Below are positions 10,101-23,118 of a stretch of 64,000 nucleotides of DNA, one piece after another. Below the pieces are notes generated by a model. That model was not told the origin of the DNA, did no database searches, and worked only from the letters and a program-made list of their open reading frames with translations. Made by a program: the position numbers and the translations under genes. The number at the start of each line of letters is the position of its first letter. Positions within the stretch are counted from its first letter, which is position 1. The stretch comes from Crambe crambe (lineage: Eukaryota; Porifera; Demospongiae; Poecilosclerida; Crambeidae), in the NCBI GenBank assembly GCA_963924555.1, contig OZ004589.1:5146001-5210000 (forward strand). Direction: 5' to 3'.

Positions 10101-13100
10101 TAAACTATGTGATGATATCATAGATCAGATCAGGAAGTTGAATTCTACACTCCGGGAGAAAAAGAATGAGGCAAAGCTTTTGCTCCGTAAGGCATCACAG
10201 GCAGCTTGGTACAATAGGCGTAAAAGCTCTAGCTCACAGAGTGAAGTTGCTGAAACAGAGACAGATGCCGACACAATTACTGATGATGATTCATCATTGC
10301 CTGCAAAGGATACTCGATCTCCGTCACCACTCTTTACAACACCTCCCAGTATGCTGACACTACCGAGTCAGCCAGAAAGTGTATCGCCACCTCTCTTCGT
10401 TCCTCAGCCTGGCTCTTCCACCATCCCATCTGATCATTGTTCTCCCTCTGATCTTGAATGCAGCCAACCCATTGATCCTTCTGGGCAGTATGTTCAGTAG
10501 TGCCTCCCTGTGACATGAACACAGGGAGGCTTTTGTATACAAAGGATAGCAAAAAGAAACAATGTGAACTGGTACGTGACAACCCTACAGATTATGTTCT
10601 GATTCAAGAAGTATGGAGTATCCGTGATGCACACATGATTCCTAACCTTCCATCACAGTATTTGTTTTACCTCAAGTGCTGTCATAGGGATAGCTGTCCA
10701 CATCCTATTTGTCAACAACTGTCAAAGGAAACACACTGGTATCACGGTGGACCTAGTTTGGACTATTTACCATTACCAGTTCCAGACCCTAAGAGACGAT
10801 TGGGAAACAGTAGCTGTACACAGTGTGCTAAATTTAATTTGTTGTGGTCACTATCTTGATCCAAAGGAAGCAGTAACATCCTCCCAACCAAAGCAAAGAA
10901 AGCCACCATCAACTTTGTTGAAAGCTGCTTTTACTAGTGAACCACAGGAATCAGAAATAGAAGAGGCTGCCAAGGAGTGCTTGCTACAGGTTTGTGATGT
11001 CAAGATGTGGTTCGATCACCTTGCCATTATCCAAAAAAACCGCCAAAGAGGAGCAAAGCGGGCTGCAGCTACAAAACAAGCAAGGAAATAACAGCAACAA
11101 TCTAAAGCTAGTGAATTGCGTGGTGTCTGTCATGAGCCTTATGAAGATGAGACTGAGGATCCTGAAGACTGGATACAGGTGTGACACCAGTGACCTGCTC
11201 TATCTGGTTTCACTATCACTGTGTGGGAGTGCTCATTGGGCAGGAACCTGAAAGTTTTTTGTTCATCATGTTGCTAACACAATTTTGTACACATAGCTAG
11301 CTAATATCAAGTTTTTTTTTGTCAAATCTCAGTGAAATCCCAGGGTATGGAAGAGGGGATGATGAGGAGATTTGATGTCAGGAGTTGCCCCCAAGTAGAG
11401 GAATTTGACAAGTAAATTTGTCAAATCCCCACGTATCCCCTACAGGGCCCCCTGGGGACTAACATTGATAGGTGCATAAAGTGGGCGGGGGATGAGAAAC
11501 TTGTAATCAACCAATAGTGGCCTAACCTACCGTGCGAGGCAGCCGGCCATAGCATTGCGCCAAATAAGTTTGATGACCATTTCCTAGTCTGAGCCTGGGT
11601 GACAAGCATGTGGACTCTCTAGTAGAAACATGCTAGCTAGCTCAACTGCTTTATAAATGAATGGAAATGAATGATACTTTTAAATACCTCCTGCTCATCA
11701 GTTAGCTATCTGCTCAATATCTGTAATAATTATCGATACTTGCTATAACGCTGAGGGTTAGCACTTCAGTGCTTTTCATTAGCTATAGCTGGCATGATGA
11801 ACTAGTATGCATGCACCAACATGCATCATTTCAGTTAAATGGCATGCATGTTGCTTCAGCAATGATATGACTATGTAATGGTAGTGCATTGTATGGAGCA
11901 TGAAGCTAGATACAATAGTGTCATCTTTCTGGACAAATAATTTAAAGAATGGAAAGTATTAGCCTCGTCCCCAGGCCTTCCTCTCTCACTGGTATAGTCT
12001 CTCACTTTACCTTTTCTTCGTGAGAGAGACTATACCAGTGAGAGAGGAAAGCCTGGGAACGAGGCTAGGAAAGTATATTGTCTGGACAGAAGTTGAAACG
12101 TTCGAATTCCTATAGGCTATGGATCGAGTCAATGTGACAGATAAAGCTACAAATGTTGCCTTCTTTCTGGTCTTAATTAATTTTATGGCGCAATTTAAAC
12201 ACTAGAGAGTATTGTTACTGTATAGGCATTGTTGAGGCTGAAGTTGAAGATAGCTACTGGTTGCATATGGTACATAGATATAACAGACACACATGACTGA
12301 GTATCCATGCACTTCCACATGTACTAAGTGGTGGTACACTGTTGATTGAGTATAGCTGGAACTAACACTCGCATATGTGCTGAGATAACATGGTGAGATC
12401 TATATGTATCTTAAGCTAGGGTCCTCAATGAAAGGTATCAAGGTGGTACATAGGTGCATGTGCCGAATTTGGTAGCCAGATTATTTAGCTTAATGGAGAT
12501 TACGGCACCTATAAGCTCAATTGAATGTGATCATGTGATCATGGCCTCATGAATTATTATAATCTTACAGTCAAACTTGTCTTGTAATACAGCAAGTTGA
12601 GCAGTCTCATTTCGATGTCCAGCCACAGAGATTTCTACAATTCGTTTATCACTTTTAATCTGCAGAATGATAGCTAGCTAATTTATTGAATTCTATTTTA
12701 TTCTAGTACCAGTTCATCTTCGATGTGTGCAACATCCAACCATTGTCCTTGAACTCTCATAGCACCATTTAATCTCCCTGTGATCCTATAACCACCGTTT
12801 TCAAGTCTCAGAGCCAGGTCAGAAGTGAAAAATCCCTCTCCTATAATAATAATATGAGCATGCATGTATAAAGAGAAAAATGTAGCCCTTAAATTGTCCC
12901 ACTATCTGCATGGGGGATAATTTTGTCTTATGTTACAGTGCTATAGCTATACTCTCACTACAGACTTCCATGGAATTTCCATGTCTACATAATTATTATA
13001 TCATTCTGCATACCATATTCTTTAAAATTGAAATAAATTTCTCTGAATTTTTTCTTCCTCATTCCTGTAACATCTCTAGCCATTCCTGGTAGAGGTTGTT

Positions 13101-16100
13101 TTAAGCAAAGGTATCCTGGATTAACCATTTTACCAACTTTCTCCACTCTCTGTAGATTATAATATCAATTTTGTCACTAAAGGTTTATTCTAGCTTTCCA
13201 GATTAAAAATTAGCTGCATAAAAGTATACAGCTGAAGCTTTAGTTGTAGATATACGTATGCATGGTACTAGTACAGTCAAACTTAAGCACGTCATATTCG
13301 ATCCACTTACATCACAAGGATCATAGATGACAGGGTCGACTCCTAAGAAAGGCTTGGCAGGAAAATTTCCTGATGGCAGAGCAGTTAGACCATGATCAAT
13401 AATGATGGCAATTCCACCAGTTTCTGTATAAAATGTGCAGCTACAATATATAAAATTGTAGTATTGAAATTCTATGCATTACCTGTCTGCCACCATGTGT
13501 CCACAAATTTACATTGCTCGCATCCAATATTTTCTCTTAACCAGCTACAAACATCACTATTCAGAGGTTCGCCAACTATAATTACAAGCCTATTCATAGC
13601 TGCAATCATAATTATTGTAGCTAGCTAACTTGTTTGTTTGTTGTTGTTTCTTGTTTTTGTTTCGGTATGTAATTTTTGGGGTGTGGCATGAAAATTAACT
13701 AGCTGAATTACAATGGAAGAAGATAATGCACATACCAGTGGCAATTGTTTTCAATGATCTCAAGTCAAATTCTTTCTTGATCTTGGAAGCATCATCTGTG
13801 TCTTTCTTCAGTTGCCTGATCTCTTGTGGATTGACATACAACTGGTTTATTTTATGATCCTGTATAGCTTTCCAATATCGGTCTATATAACAATTATGAT
13901 CACAGAATAATATGGAAATTTAGGGCTAGCTAGGCCAACTGCTGTAGCTAATACCATTATTAGGAAATGTTGGGATGCCTTCAAAAAGCATTGTTGTAGC
14001 TCCATTGCATAGAGGACCATACACCACATAGGAATGTCCAGTGATCCAGCCTAGGACAGCTGTACATCCGAAGACATCTCCAGGCTTATAATCAAAGACA
14101 TACTGCAAATGGTGTATGAAAAAAATAACAGTGTAAAAGTAGCTATTTCAAACCTTGTGTGTTAAGGCAGCATAGAGTAGATATCCAGCAGTTGAATGTT
14201 TGATACCAGTAGGAATACATCCTGAGGTGGTGCCTGATGTGTACATGATGAACATTATATCTTCAGCTTCTACTGGTACTGGGTCAAATGTGGTAGGACA
14301 CTTCTCCATTTCCTAGATAAATTTAATTATATGTAATAATAATGTACAAAGTTATTACAGTAATAACCTTTTCAAGATCAAAATCATAGTTTTCATTCCA
14401 AGGAACTTGAGAATATTCTGCTGATGGATACCTGTTTGACACTAGTACGGTAAAATGTGGTTTTGGCCTTTCTTCTTCAGTGGATAAATGTTCATCACTA
14501 GTGACATAACCTTCCAAAGATGGCTTCTGAATAGCTGGCTCTTTTTTATTACATCCAGGTTCTGATTCGATCAAAAGCAAGGCATTATCAATGTTGGCTT
14601 TCAAAGGCAATTCTTTCTCTCCAATTTTAGCCACATTTGATGTGATTATGTACTTTGCTTTTGCTGAGTAACAAAAATTGAGTGAGGTTATTAAATTGCT
14701 AGTTGAAATAGCCATACAATTATGTCTGTAGTTCACTGGAGCATTGATTATAGTTAGTTATCAATCTTAAATTTTTATGTCTGTAGCTAGTTCACTGGAG
14801 CAACGATCTCACAATGTAGTTAGTTATCAATGTAGGAGCTTGATAGTACATAATAGCTGGGCATACTTACCATCTTCTATTCTGTCCTTCAATTCATTAA
14901 CTTTCAAGTCAGCAAAAGCAACACTATTAATATTAAAGAAAAAATGTTTTTTTTCACTCATGGAAAAAATAATCATAGCTCACGTGCTATTAATTATGTA
15001 GATAACATCCCATATAACACTGATTATAAACATGACTGTGCATGATTATTAATTATTCATAGCTATAACTAAACATGGCTAATTACAACTCAGTCATGTG
15101 ACTACAACTACATGGGTGGGATGTAAAGGAATAATTCTTGATCTTTAAAACAAAACACATAGTGAGCTAAACTCTAGTACATATAATTATAGCCAGCTGT
15201 TCTAACTAACTATAGCATTATGCAATAAGAATTATGCAGCATATCATACCTGTGAATAGCTCCAATTCTTGTACAGGCTAGCATGGCAGCCACAGCCATG
15301 GGAGAAGAAGACATGTAAATGATAACCACATCTCCTTTCACTACTCCTTTGTTAGTCAACACATGGGCTATCTGGCATATAATCTTCAGCAATTCACTGT
15401 AAGAATAAAGACTCAACTACCTGGAGATTAATTAACAGGTCTTACTAGTAACTGATCTTTTCAGATGTTCCGTCATTTTTTTCCCATATGATGGCTGTTT
15501 TGTTGGGAGTGGCTTTAGCATGTCGATCAAGACAATTTACTGAAGGTGAAAATTACAATAAGATAATAAATGTTGTGGCCAGGTCATATACATGTGAACT
15601 CACCTGATGCATTGAGCTTCCCATCAAAAAAGTGTATCTTCCCATTCTGCATATCACATCCTTCCATTACTTTCTCTGCTGTGCATGGTTCATTCCATAT
15701 TAACATTTTACTTGCCATTTTAAACCAAAATTTCTTTGGATTCTTGATGCTCTCCTCATACAATTTGTCATAATTTGCCATTACATCTGATATTGGGATC
15801 AGACTTTCATCTTTCACTATGTCATGGATATTTTGTGCCTGTGAGAACAAACAGTTGATATGATAGCTAGCTAAATAGATATATATATAGGCGGTGGAAC
15901 AGGTAAGGCCAGTCAGGCCCAGGCCTGACCAATATTTTGGGGAAAACAACAAGTGGCTATCAATGGGGGAAACAAGTTAATTATTATGTGGCTATCAAAT
16001 ATTTTTGGGGGAAAATTGTGGCTATCAATCGAAAGTGTCCTACATATGATGCTCGAATGTAGGAAATCATGTGTAACTTCCGTATGATGCAAATCATGTG

Positions 16101-19100
16101 TAGAACTTCGGTGATCTGGGGGATTACGTTTTAATTTCAGGCATGACCAATCAAATCTTGTTTCTAACACCTCTGAGATAGCTATGATATATACGTACCT
16201 GATAAAGAACATGATCATTAAGGGTCAGCTCAATTATCCCAGCCTGCCCAAAATCCGGTTGAAGCTTTTCACAAACTTCTTTTATATGTGAGCAAATGGA
16301 TTCAGGGACTTGCCAAAAAATTATGATGCAACCAGGATTGGCAGTTATAAATTTCAGCTGAGTAGGGTCAATAGAAAATTCACTTGCAATGTTTACACAA
16401 AGTTCGCTGAGTTTAGCTAATGTCATTCTTTTCATATCACCAGTAAATTTAGCTTTGAGCAATCTGACACCTTCATCCTTAACAATGGTACTGTGCACAT
16501 CCAAATAGTCCACAACAAGGGTCTCACGTTTATATTTCTCAACTTCAGTGCTGTGTTCCTTCAGTCTTTTCTCAAAGTTACACTTTTCATTCTCATCCTC
16601 AAAGCACTCATCTACTAGATCGTTCAGTAATTGAGAGTTGAGAAAATCTAAACCTTGATTCTGAGATAATTCTCTCATCATTTCTTCCCAATTAGATATT
16701 TCAGTTAACCTTTGATTTTCACTTCGCAATTTTAAGCCAAAGCCAGTGGTTAAGTAGACACGAAAAGGGCTCAAAGAAATCTCTTTACTATCCAAGTACC
16801 GATAGATATCTACAGTGATCTTTGCGAATTTCTTTCTCAAATTGACATATCCTTCCTTTGCAGCACGATTGATTGCTAATATATCAGTGACACAACACAC
16901 ACACACGTATAATGAACACGATAGTGTATGAGTAATAAGATAATTACATGCATGAAAATTAAGTAAACGTTGTAGACCAATTAATTAAACACATTGACTA
17001 TAATGATCAGTGTGATTTCTTGTTATACCAACAAGTGTGGAGGAAACTCATTCAGCTTGCTATATAGGTTTAGCTTGCAGTTAACATCCGATTCATAGCA
17101 CTGGTATTAGCAGTTTACTGCCATTTGTGTAACCCTTGTTTTTAAACATGAATTTATTATAAAAATATTAAAAAATAGCAGCGCACCATGGAGGAAACTA
17201 GATCATGATGTCTCATTACTACAGAATCATTTAGCTAATAACAGTAAACCATGCATAAAGGAAACTAGTGATGAATTATTCAGCACACTATTACAACATC
17301 TGGTTCATAATGTGGAATCAAGTTGCTCGATTATCAGCACACCATGGAGGAAACTAAATCATACGTAACTATACAGAATCAATTAACTATAGCTACATAC
17401 ATAGGTGCTGGAAGTGGGGGGGCCAGGGGGGCACTTGCCCCCCCCAGTTTTCTAGAATTGGGGGCACAGGGGGGCACTCCTCTGACAAGCTAGTTAGCTT
17501 TAATAGTTCAAAGTCCTTATACTACAAGTTAGTGGTTAGAGGCAGGCTCACACTAATCAATTTAGCTATGCTGACCAGCTGCATTCTTAGCAGTGAGTAA
17601 AATGGCAAAGCAAACTTCACTGACCTCTTGGATTCCTCAAGCCAAGAAGAGAAAGAGTGTAGAGAGGTACAGTGCATAGCTAGGAGTAGATCCTGTCATT
17701 AGCTACAAGTTAGTTGGTTACCATATTGATTTCAGATTTGATGACATGAGTGAAAGTTCTGAGTACGAGTCGTCTGATTGTTTGTCTCTGGTTAGTGATG
17801 ATAGTCATGATGATTATGATCTTGAAGTAGTAACAGAAGCTCCACTATCAGCTTCTGGTACTTCATGCACAGCAGCATGTTGTGACTTAGAAGGAGCAAT
17901 TTCAGGTCAGCCATATCAAGTGAAGAGCCAACATATGATTGCTAAAACTAAAAGGATTCAAGGGCGTAAGTTGAGGCAGTTTTCTACTAATTGGTATAAG
18001 AAATATTCTTGGCTGATGCTTTGTACTACATCCTCCAAAGCATTTTGTTATTTATGCAAATTTTGCTCTGAGAAAGGTTATCTATTAGACAAATATGTCG
18101 ACGAAGCATTTGTTAGCAGAGGGTTTAACAATTGGAAGAAGGCTCATGAGTGTTTTAAGAAGCATGCCAAGTCAAATTGTCATAGAGAGTCTGCCATGAA
18201 GATAAAAATGATGAAAAAACCTGGCATAGATGCTCAACTTGATGAGCAGCTAAAACAAGATCAGCAGCTACATCGCAGAATGCTCTTACTCCAGCTTTCT
18301 TCTTTACGATATCTGCTGCACCAAGGATTAGCAATACGTGGACATGAACAAATTGAAGGCAATTTGATGCAGCTGTTACTCCTGCGTAGTGAAGAGTGTT
18401 GTGAATTAAAGCAGTGGATAAATGAAAAGAAATACTTATCAAGTGAGATAATTAATGAAATGATTGCTTTAATGGGTCGAACTATTACATTACAACTTTT
18501 AGAAGATATTCGTGCAGCTTATATATATGCTTTGATTGCAGATGAAGCAACTGATATAAGCAACAAAGAACAGCTCTGTATATCACTTAGATGGGTTGAT
18601 GAAACATTTGCTATCCATGAAGATACTCTTGAATTGATCAACTTACCTAAGACAGATGCAGAAACTATTACCACTGTTATTAAAGATTTTCTGATTCGCC
18701 ATCAACTTCCTATAACCCAGTGTCGTGGTCAGGCATATGACGGAGCTTCTACTATGAGTGGCCACATCAGTGGTGTAGCTTGTAGAATTCAGCAGGAAGA
18801 GCCAACTGCTATATATGTGCATTGCTTGGCACACAGTTTAAACCTGTGCTTGCAAACAGCTACTAGACATCTAACACCCATCAAGGAAGCTTTGGATCTA
18901 GTCATGGAACTGGGAAAGTTCATAGATCTTTCGCCAAAACGATCCCATTTGCTAAAAACCCTACAAGAACAACTTTCACCTGATTCATCATCTATTAAAA
19001 TGCTCTGTTCAACACGCTGGACCGTGCGTACAAAAGCCATTGATGCCATTATAAAAAGCTATAAAGCTCTTGCAGCAGCAATGACTGAAATTCATAATGG

Positions 19101-22100
19101 CCAAAGGGATGAGTATGGAATGAAAGCTGGTGGATTTTTGCAGTCACTTGACAAATTTAGTACCTATTTTGGACTAAAGCTTTCATACCTTGTGTTCTCA
19201 GCTGCAGAACAACTATCTATTACACTTCAGTCAAAAAACACCACAATACAAGATGCTGTACTGAGTGCTAATTTGGCAGTCAACTTTCTAGATCGGCAAA
19301 GATGTGAGGAGTCATTTGAAATATTTTACTCAAAAATTTTGAAAGATACTAAGGATTTGACATCAGATCCCATTCTACCTCGCTACAGACGGATACCTAA
19401 TAGGCTTGATGAAGGAAGAAGTGAAGCACACAGATTTGAAGATGCTAAATCATTATACCGGCAGCAGTATTATGAAGCTTTGGAAACAGTGAAAGGAGAA
19501 TTAGTGAGGCGATTTAATCAAACACGCGGTATGCCAGTTGCAGCAGCTTTGGAAAAGTTACTTCTTCAATCTTTTAATGGAAAATTTGATCTTCCTGATG
19601 AAATCTCTATGTATTTGAAGGATATAAAGCTAGATCGTCTCAAAGTACAGCTCCAAATGCTCCCTGATCTGCTAAACACATACAATCAAAAAAATCCATC
19701 CACTAAAATTACATCTGTTACAAATTTGAGAACTCTGTGTGAACTAATGAACAACATTGACAGCAGCAAGGTGATGTTTAGTGAAGTATGTCAACTTTTA
19801 CATATAGTACTCACAATTCCCGTCACTTCCGCTACTGCTGAACGCACATTCTCTGCTATGCGTAGATTAAAAAATTTTCTAAGATCTACAATGACACAAA
19901 CACTGTTTAACAATGTCATGCTCTCACATGTTCATAAAGACAAAACTGATAAAATAAACTTATTAACAATAGCTGATGAATTTATATCTGTAAATGATAG
20001 GAGAAAGCATTTTTTTGGAATGAAATAATTATCATACTAAGTGCGGGAGTGCCCCCTCAGATTGAAACTGATTCTGTCACCTATGACATAGCTATCTGTA
20101 ATAACAGTAAACTTAAACAATGGAGGAAACTGAATACACAAGCAATAAGGCTTCACAAACACTCAATTATACTAACAAGGAAATGGTTATAGAATAGTCT
20201 GATATCATTATAATCACAAGTAGCTATATGCACTGTAGCTAGCTGGTCGCACTGTTTTCAAAAATTGCTGATTTCCTTGCCTATCCCTATAGCTAACCAT
20301 ATAAGGTACATCCTGCAGACCACGACAGCTGCTGCAATAGTTTATCTAGCCCAGCCAAACTCCGCCAATTTTAATGTCTGACAACAATACTGTTTCATTA
20401 TCAAAAGTACTAGGCCATTAAGGTCACATGACCCCGTTTCTGGGCCAATCCAGTCTCCCGTTTTTCTAGACTGACTGCTGCCTGACAGGGGTCAAGACAT
20501 CAAGAGCCTTTCTCAAATTCTTGTAGATGACCTGTAGTAAAAGTTGCTAAATATAACCAGAGCCTATATTAAAACTTTGACTTTGATATAGCATTTACTG
20601 CACATAAATCTATCAATTTGAACAGCTTCTTGGCCCTTGTCTCTTCCAACTTTTCTTCCCACATTGAAAGAATGTCTGTGGAATCAGAAATGGATTTCTT
20701 CTGTGTTACTGAAGCGAAGTTCACGCATTCATTATCATACGTCACGAATACGTCACAAATATGCAATAATTATCCATCAAGCGATCTGATTGGTGGCGTC
20801 AAAATCTTGACGTGAGACACAAGTCATTGGTGCTAATGTCCCCAGACCCTTTCCCTTCTCTTGGGTTGGTAAGGGTCACCGCTATGCCAGTTGGTTGTTT
20901 GGAAAGAACAAGTCACAAAGGTCATGAGTTTAAACTCTTATTTCAAGTCTATAGCTACTTTCTACACAGGTCTCAAAAGAACTACAGACAACTAGCTAAT
21001 ACATCTTCATTATTATTATGAGTTCAAAGAATTCAAGATATGTTTTATTCATAAAATTGACTTTGTTATCATTACCATCTGTTTGAGCACTATCTAGAGG
21101 TGTGCCTTTTGCTGTTCATTTTGACTAAGCTGCCACTATAGAAAACAGGTGAGCACAAAAAAATTTACTGTGGGGATGCCATGGCCCCAAAACCTAGCTA
21201 GGTATATACTCTCCTAGCTCCTTCGAGACAAATATTAGCAGATATAGCTAGCTACATACATACAGAAAAATTACATAGAAAATAAAAATTTCTTCTAATA
21301 ATATAGGGATCTAGCTCGATTATGTGCTAGACTGCAGACTATATTTTGGGGCCATCCATCCCTACTTGACATTTTTTTTTGCGCTAATGTAAACATGCAT
21401 GTCACTCATGGCAAGGGCAGATTGAGCTGCTTTGCAGCTTGATACGCACAAGCACTCAAGTTTCTAGCTATGGATCTGACTCAAATAATGAATCTTTGCT
21501 CTAAGAGTCCAACAAGCTGCTAGGAAACGAGATCATCTTAGTGCAGACTATTTTTAACCTCCTCCAGAGACCTCCACCAACCCATATCTGTTCCTTTGAT
21601 ATGTGTGCAAAATTATGATTATACCGTGCATGTGATAATCTACGTTCCTGGAATTCCAAAGTGACAAGTTGTTGATGCTAATGTCTCCAGACCTTTTCCC
21701 TTCCCTTGGGTTGATAAGGGTCGCCACTATACCAGACTACTATACTACATCATTATGTAGGTGTGGTTCTTTCATCATTCTAATGTACCTTGCCCCCGAA
21801 TGTTATTACAGGAATGTTATTACACAGTCATAACCATCACATGTGGTTTATTTCATGGTTATATGTACATAATAACATTCCTTAATGGCCTGGGCTTAGT
21901 GTAGACTGATGTACACACACACCACCATTTACCACAACCACCACCATGGAGTTAAATTTTACATAGCTATTCAACTGACAATACTAAGATCTCTGCTTAC
22001 AATTTGGAGGAGGTGGAGGAAGTGAATCATGTGATCCTAACCCTTCACGATGTGACTTTGGTCCTCCTTTGGTAAATAATGGAGCTCCTGGGGGAACCAA

Positions 22101-22945
22101 TTCACATTTTTCTGGATTTAATTCTTCGCTAGCTTGAGGTGATATTTGCCCTTCTGTGAATGTATTGATAATTAACTACTTCTTGTAATAATCATTTATT
22201 TTATGATACGTACCTAGATTATTTTCAGGAGAAGATGGAGAGTCATGGTCAGCTTGTCCCTCAAAGCGTGCATGTTGATTGTGATTCACTAGAATTGAAA
22301 ATTCTTGTCAAATATGCATCTAATAAGTTCCTTATAAGGCCACTATTAATAGAATGATTGTTTCCTGTCCACTGCCCGTGTATTGAAAATGTCACCGCAT
22401 CAAAAAATATTATTACTGCCATTGCTCATAGAGCGCACACATTTGGCTTCACATTATATGGGAAAGCCCGTGGTGAATGATGAAGACAGGAGACCTTTGA
22501 GACAAACAACGAAGCAATAATAGAAATAACCTCCCGCCCACAGCACTTGTGGATGTCTTCCTAGGATTCTAATAGTGGCCTAATGATTTCACATAGTCAT
22601 GTGATCATTGTAGCTAAAAGCATGTGATATAGTTTATGATTTCGTTTGTTTAACTGATAGACATAGTGTTTTGAGTTGTGTCCCCGAATTTCAGTAAGTT
22701 TCTAGAGGCAAGGGGTTTGTTATGGGAATTATAGTGTATACACTGTAGCTTGAGCTAAAACTTACATCCCACATTTCCTTGTTCTTCTTGATCTCTTACA
22801 TGTAGAGGTCCTGAGTTGATATACAATATTGTAAGTTAAAATAGTCTGAACTATAATAAGTAGCCAGGGATCTAACTAGAGAGTTAGCTATAGCCATTAG
22901 CTATTACTATTCAAACTGACTTTGGGGATCATTCTCTTCACTCAT
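7163..22945 (-). CDS. Gene A: unknown domain plus acetyl-CoA synthetase-like protein, about 1051 aa
   Basis: Minus-strand exons: 22921-22945, 22766-22810, 22214-22288, 22001-22153, 16199-16875, 15604-15838, 15446-15539, 15250-15396, 14871-14923, 14368-14663, 14154-14312, 13955-14102, 13736-13882, 13483-13575, 13311-13423, 13014-13149, 12710-12840, 12569-12659, 7707-7861, 7163-7345. Total is 3156 nt with consistent phases and no internal stop. Residues 1-99 are low-complexity and end in a proline run. Residues about 100-325 form an unrecognised domain ending [14 protein letters not shown]. The rest is acetyl-CoA synthetase-like: N-terminal ACAS region, [13 protein letters not shown] at the P-loop position, [46 protein letters not shown] and SGKVVLS. 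The canonical P-loop lysine is absent. Intron 4 carries a hAT element; intron 18 carries two insertions. Catalytic activity is uncertain. Confidence 0.85.
8120..8414. mobile_element. MITE with CAGTGGCGGAT ends
   Basis: This 295-bp insertion begins CAGTGGCGGATTTAG and ends ATATCCGCCACTG, an inverted terminal repeat. The paralogous segment near 4965 (TTATTGTGCAGTACAC) lacks it. Flanks GTGCG and GTGTG suggest a target duplication of about 5-8 bp. The CAGTGGCGGA terminus resembles hAT-type non-autonomous elements; that assignment is inference. It lies in intron 18 of gene A. Confidence 0.8.
8655..11758. mobile_element. 3.1-kb insertion with ACCCTCAGCG inverted ends and inner inverted repeats
   Basis: Ends are ACCCTCAGCG at 8655 and CGCTGAGGGT at 11758. 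The paralogous segment near 5180 (CTGTATCTAGTTAGCTATAG) lacks the whole stretch. Inside is a second perfect 23-bp inverted pair, at 8829-8851 and 11454-11476 (containing CACCTATCAATGTTAGTCCC), flanked by TAA on both sides. This could be a coding DNA transposon nested in, or part of, the outer element. A G homopolymer follows the left inner repeat. The interior encodes the broken gene at 8998-11091. The superfamily was not recognised. Confidence 0.7.
8998..11091 (+). pseudogene. Broken transposon-borne gene of unknown function (coiled coil and CPHPxC motif)
   Basis: Plausible exons are 8998-9129 (starts [19 protein letters not shown]), 9228-9331, 9474-9603 and 9715 onward, with consistent phases and GT-AG borders. 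The frame then breaks near 10000 and again near 10100. The other frames continue sensible sequence: a charged coiled coil ([14 protein letters not shown], then [14 protein letters not shown]), a Ser/Pro-rich region, and a part with [30 protein letters not shown] and GHYLDPK. Another shift lies near 10800. I recall similar CPHP...GGP...PDP proteins in sponge repeats but cannot name the family. It is probably a dead copy of an element-encoded gene; sequencing error in the A-run near 10090 could explain one break. Confidence 0.6.
11960..12067. mobile_element. 108-bp foldback MITE with 9-bp target duplication
   Basis: The element starts TAGCCTCGTCCCCAGGC and ends GCCTGGGAACGAGGCTA. The arms pair almost completely around a short TTTACCTTTTCTTC loop. 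GGAAAGTAT occurs on both sides (11951-11959 and 12068-12076), and the paralogous site near 5466 has a single GGAAAGTAT. A 9-bp duplication suggests a Mutator-like (MULE) origin. Confidence 0.9.
17397..20087 (+). mobile_element. hAT DNA transposon in intron 4 of gene A
   Basis: The 2.7-kb element is flanked by ATAGCTAC (17389-17396) and ATAGCTAT (20088-20095), an 8-bp duplication with one mismatch. The homologous intron of gene B (near 42575) has the uninterrupted site AACTATAGCTATCTG. Near the ends are inverted CATAGGTG (17400) and CACCTATG (20078), followed by G-rich subterminal sequence with GGGGGCACTCC and its complement. It lies antisense to gene A and does not touch exons. It encodes the transposase described separately. 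Confidence 0.9.
17602..20028 (+). CDS. hAT-family transposase (TTF-type zinc finger, DUF4371-like), 785 aa
   Basis: Two exons: 17602-17666 (starts [18 protein letters not shown]) and 17736-20028, joined in frame across a 69-nt GT-AG intron to give 785 residues with no internal stop. The N-terminus has a basic stretch and a TTF/BED-like zinc finger (FCYLCKFC...HAKSNCH, about residues 120-170). The RNase H-like catalytic core shows D in IADEATDIS (about 291), D in [11 protein letters not shown] (about 356), the Cys/His segment [12 protein letters not shown], and E in [17 protein letters not shown] (about 722) within the C-terminal hAT dimerisation region. Length and domain order match ZMYM1/ZNF862-like hAT transposases. 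The intact frame suggests recent activity. Confidence 0.95.
20569..20766 (-). other. Open frame shared by introns 4 of genes A and B
   Basis: A 65-codon frame (contains [17 protein letters not shown]) is repeated at 43066-43272 in the homologous intron of gene B with small changes. The flanking intron is about equally conserved, so the frame may simply reflect recent duplication. I do not recognise the peptide. It could be a fossil exon. Confidence 0.3.
21147..21390. mobile_element. MITE of the GTGAGCAC...AAGTAGGGATG family
   Basis: Inverted ends GTGAGCACAAAAAAATTTAC...GATGCC...GGCCCCAAAA and TTTTGGGGCCATCC...CCCTACTTGAC...TTTGCGCT bound about 240 bp. The same insertion is at the homologous place in gene B (about 51333-51600), so it predates the gene duplication. 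Its ends resemble those of the long foldback at 3622-4062. Confidence 0.7.
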
Positions 22946-23118
22946 TTTGAACTTGGAAATTGCTACAGGTCGATTTTTCGAGGAATTCTTGCAGCACTCG
23001 CTTATCAGGAGTTGTATTTAAGAGTAGAAACAGACGATTTGAACGATTAGCAAGCTGTTATATGGGGGTATTTTTTGGGGCGTTTCCAATAATAATTATG
23101 AATAAAGAAACAGGTTTA

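Noticed and set aside
8651-11762. TTAA-target (piggyBac or Kolobok) assignment for the 3.1-kb insertion
   Set aside because: The left flank reads TTAA but the right reads TTAG, and the empty site is TTAG; an extra 19 bp follows the right end. The target duplication is unclear.
15896-16195. Coding continuation of gene A between exons 5 and 6 (frame around 15913-16218)
   Set aside because: This is intron sequence with a repeat-like CAGGCCTGACCAATATTTTGG stretch; exon borders at 15838 and 16199 match genes B and C exactly.
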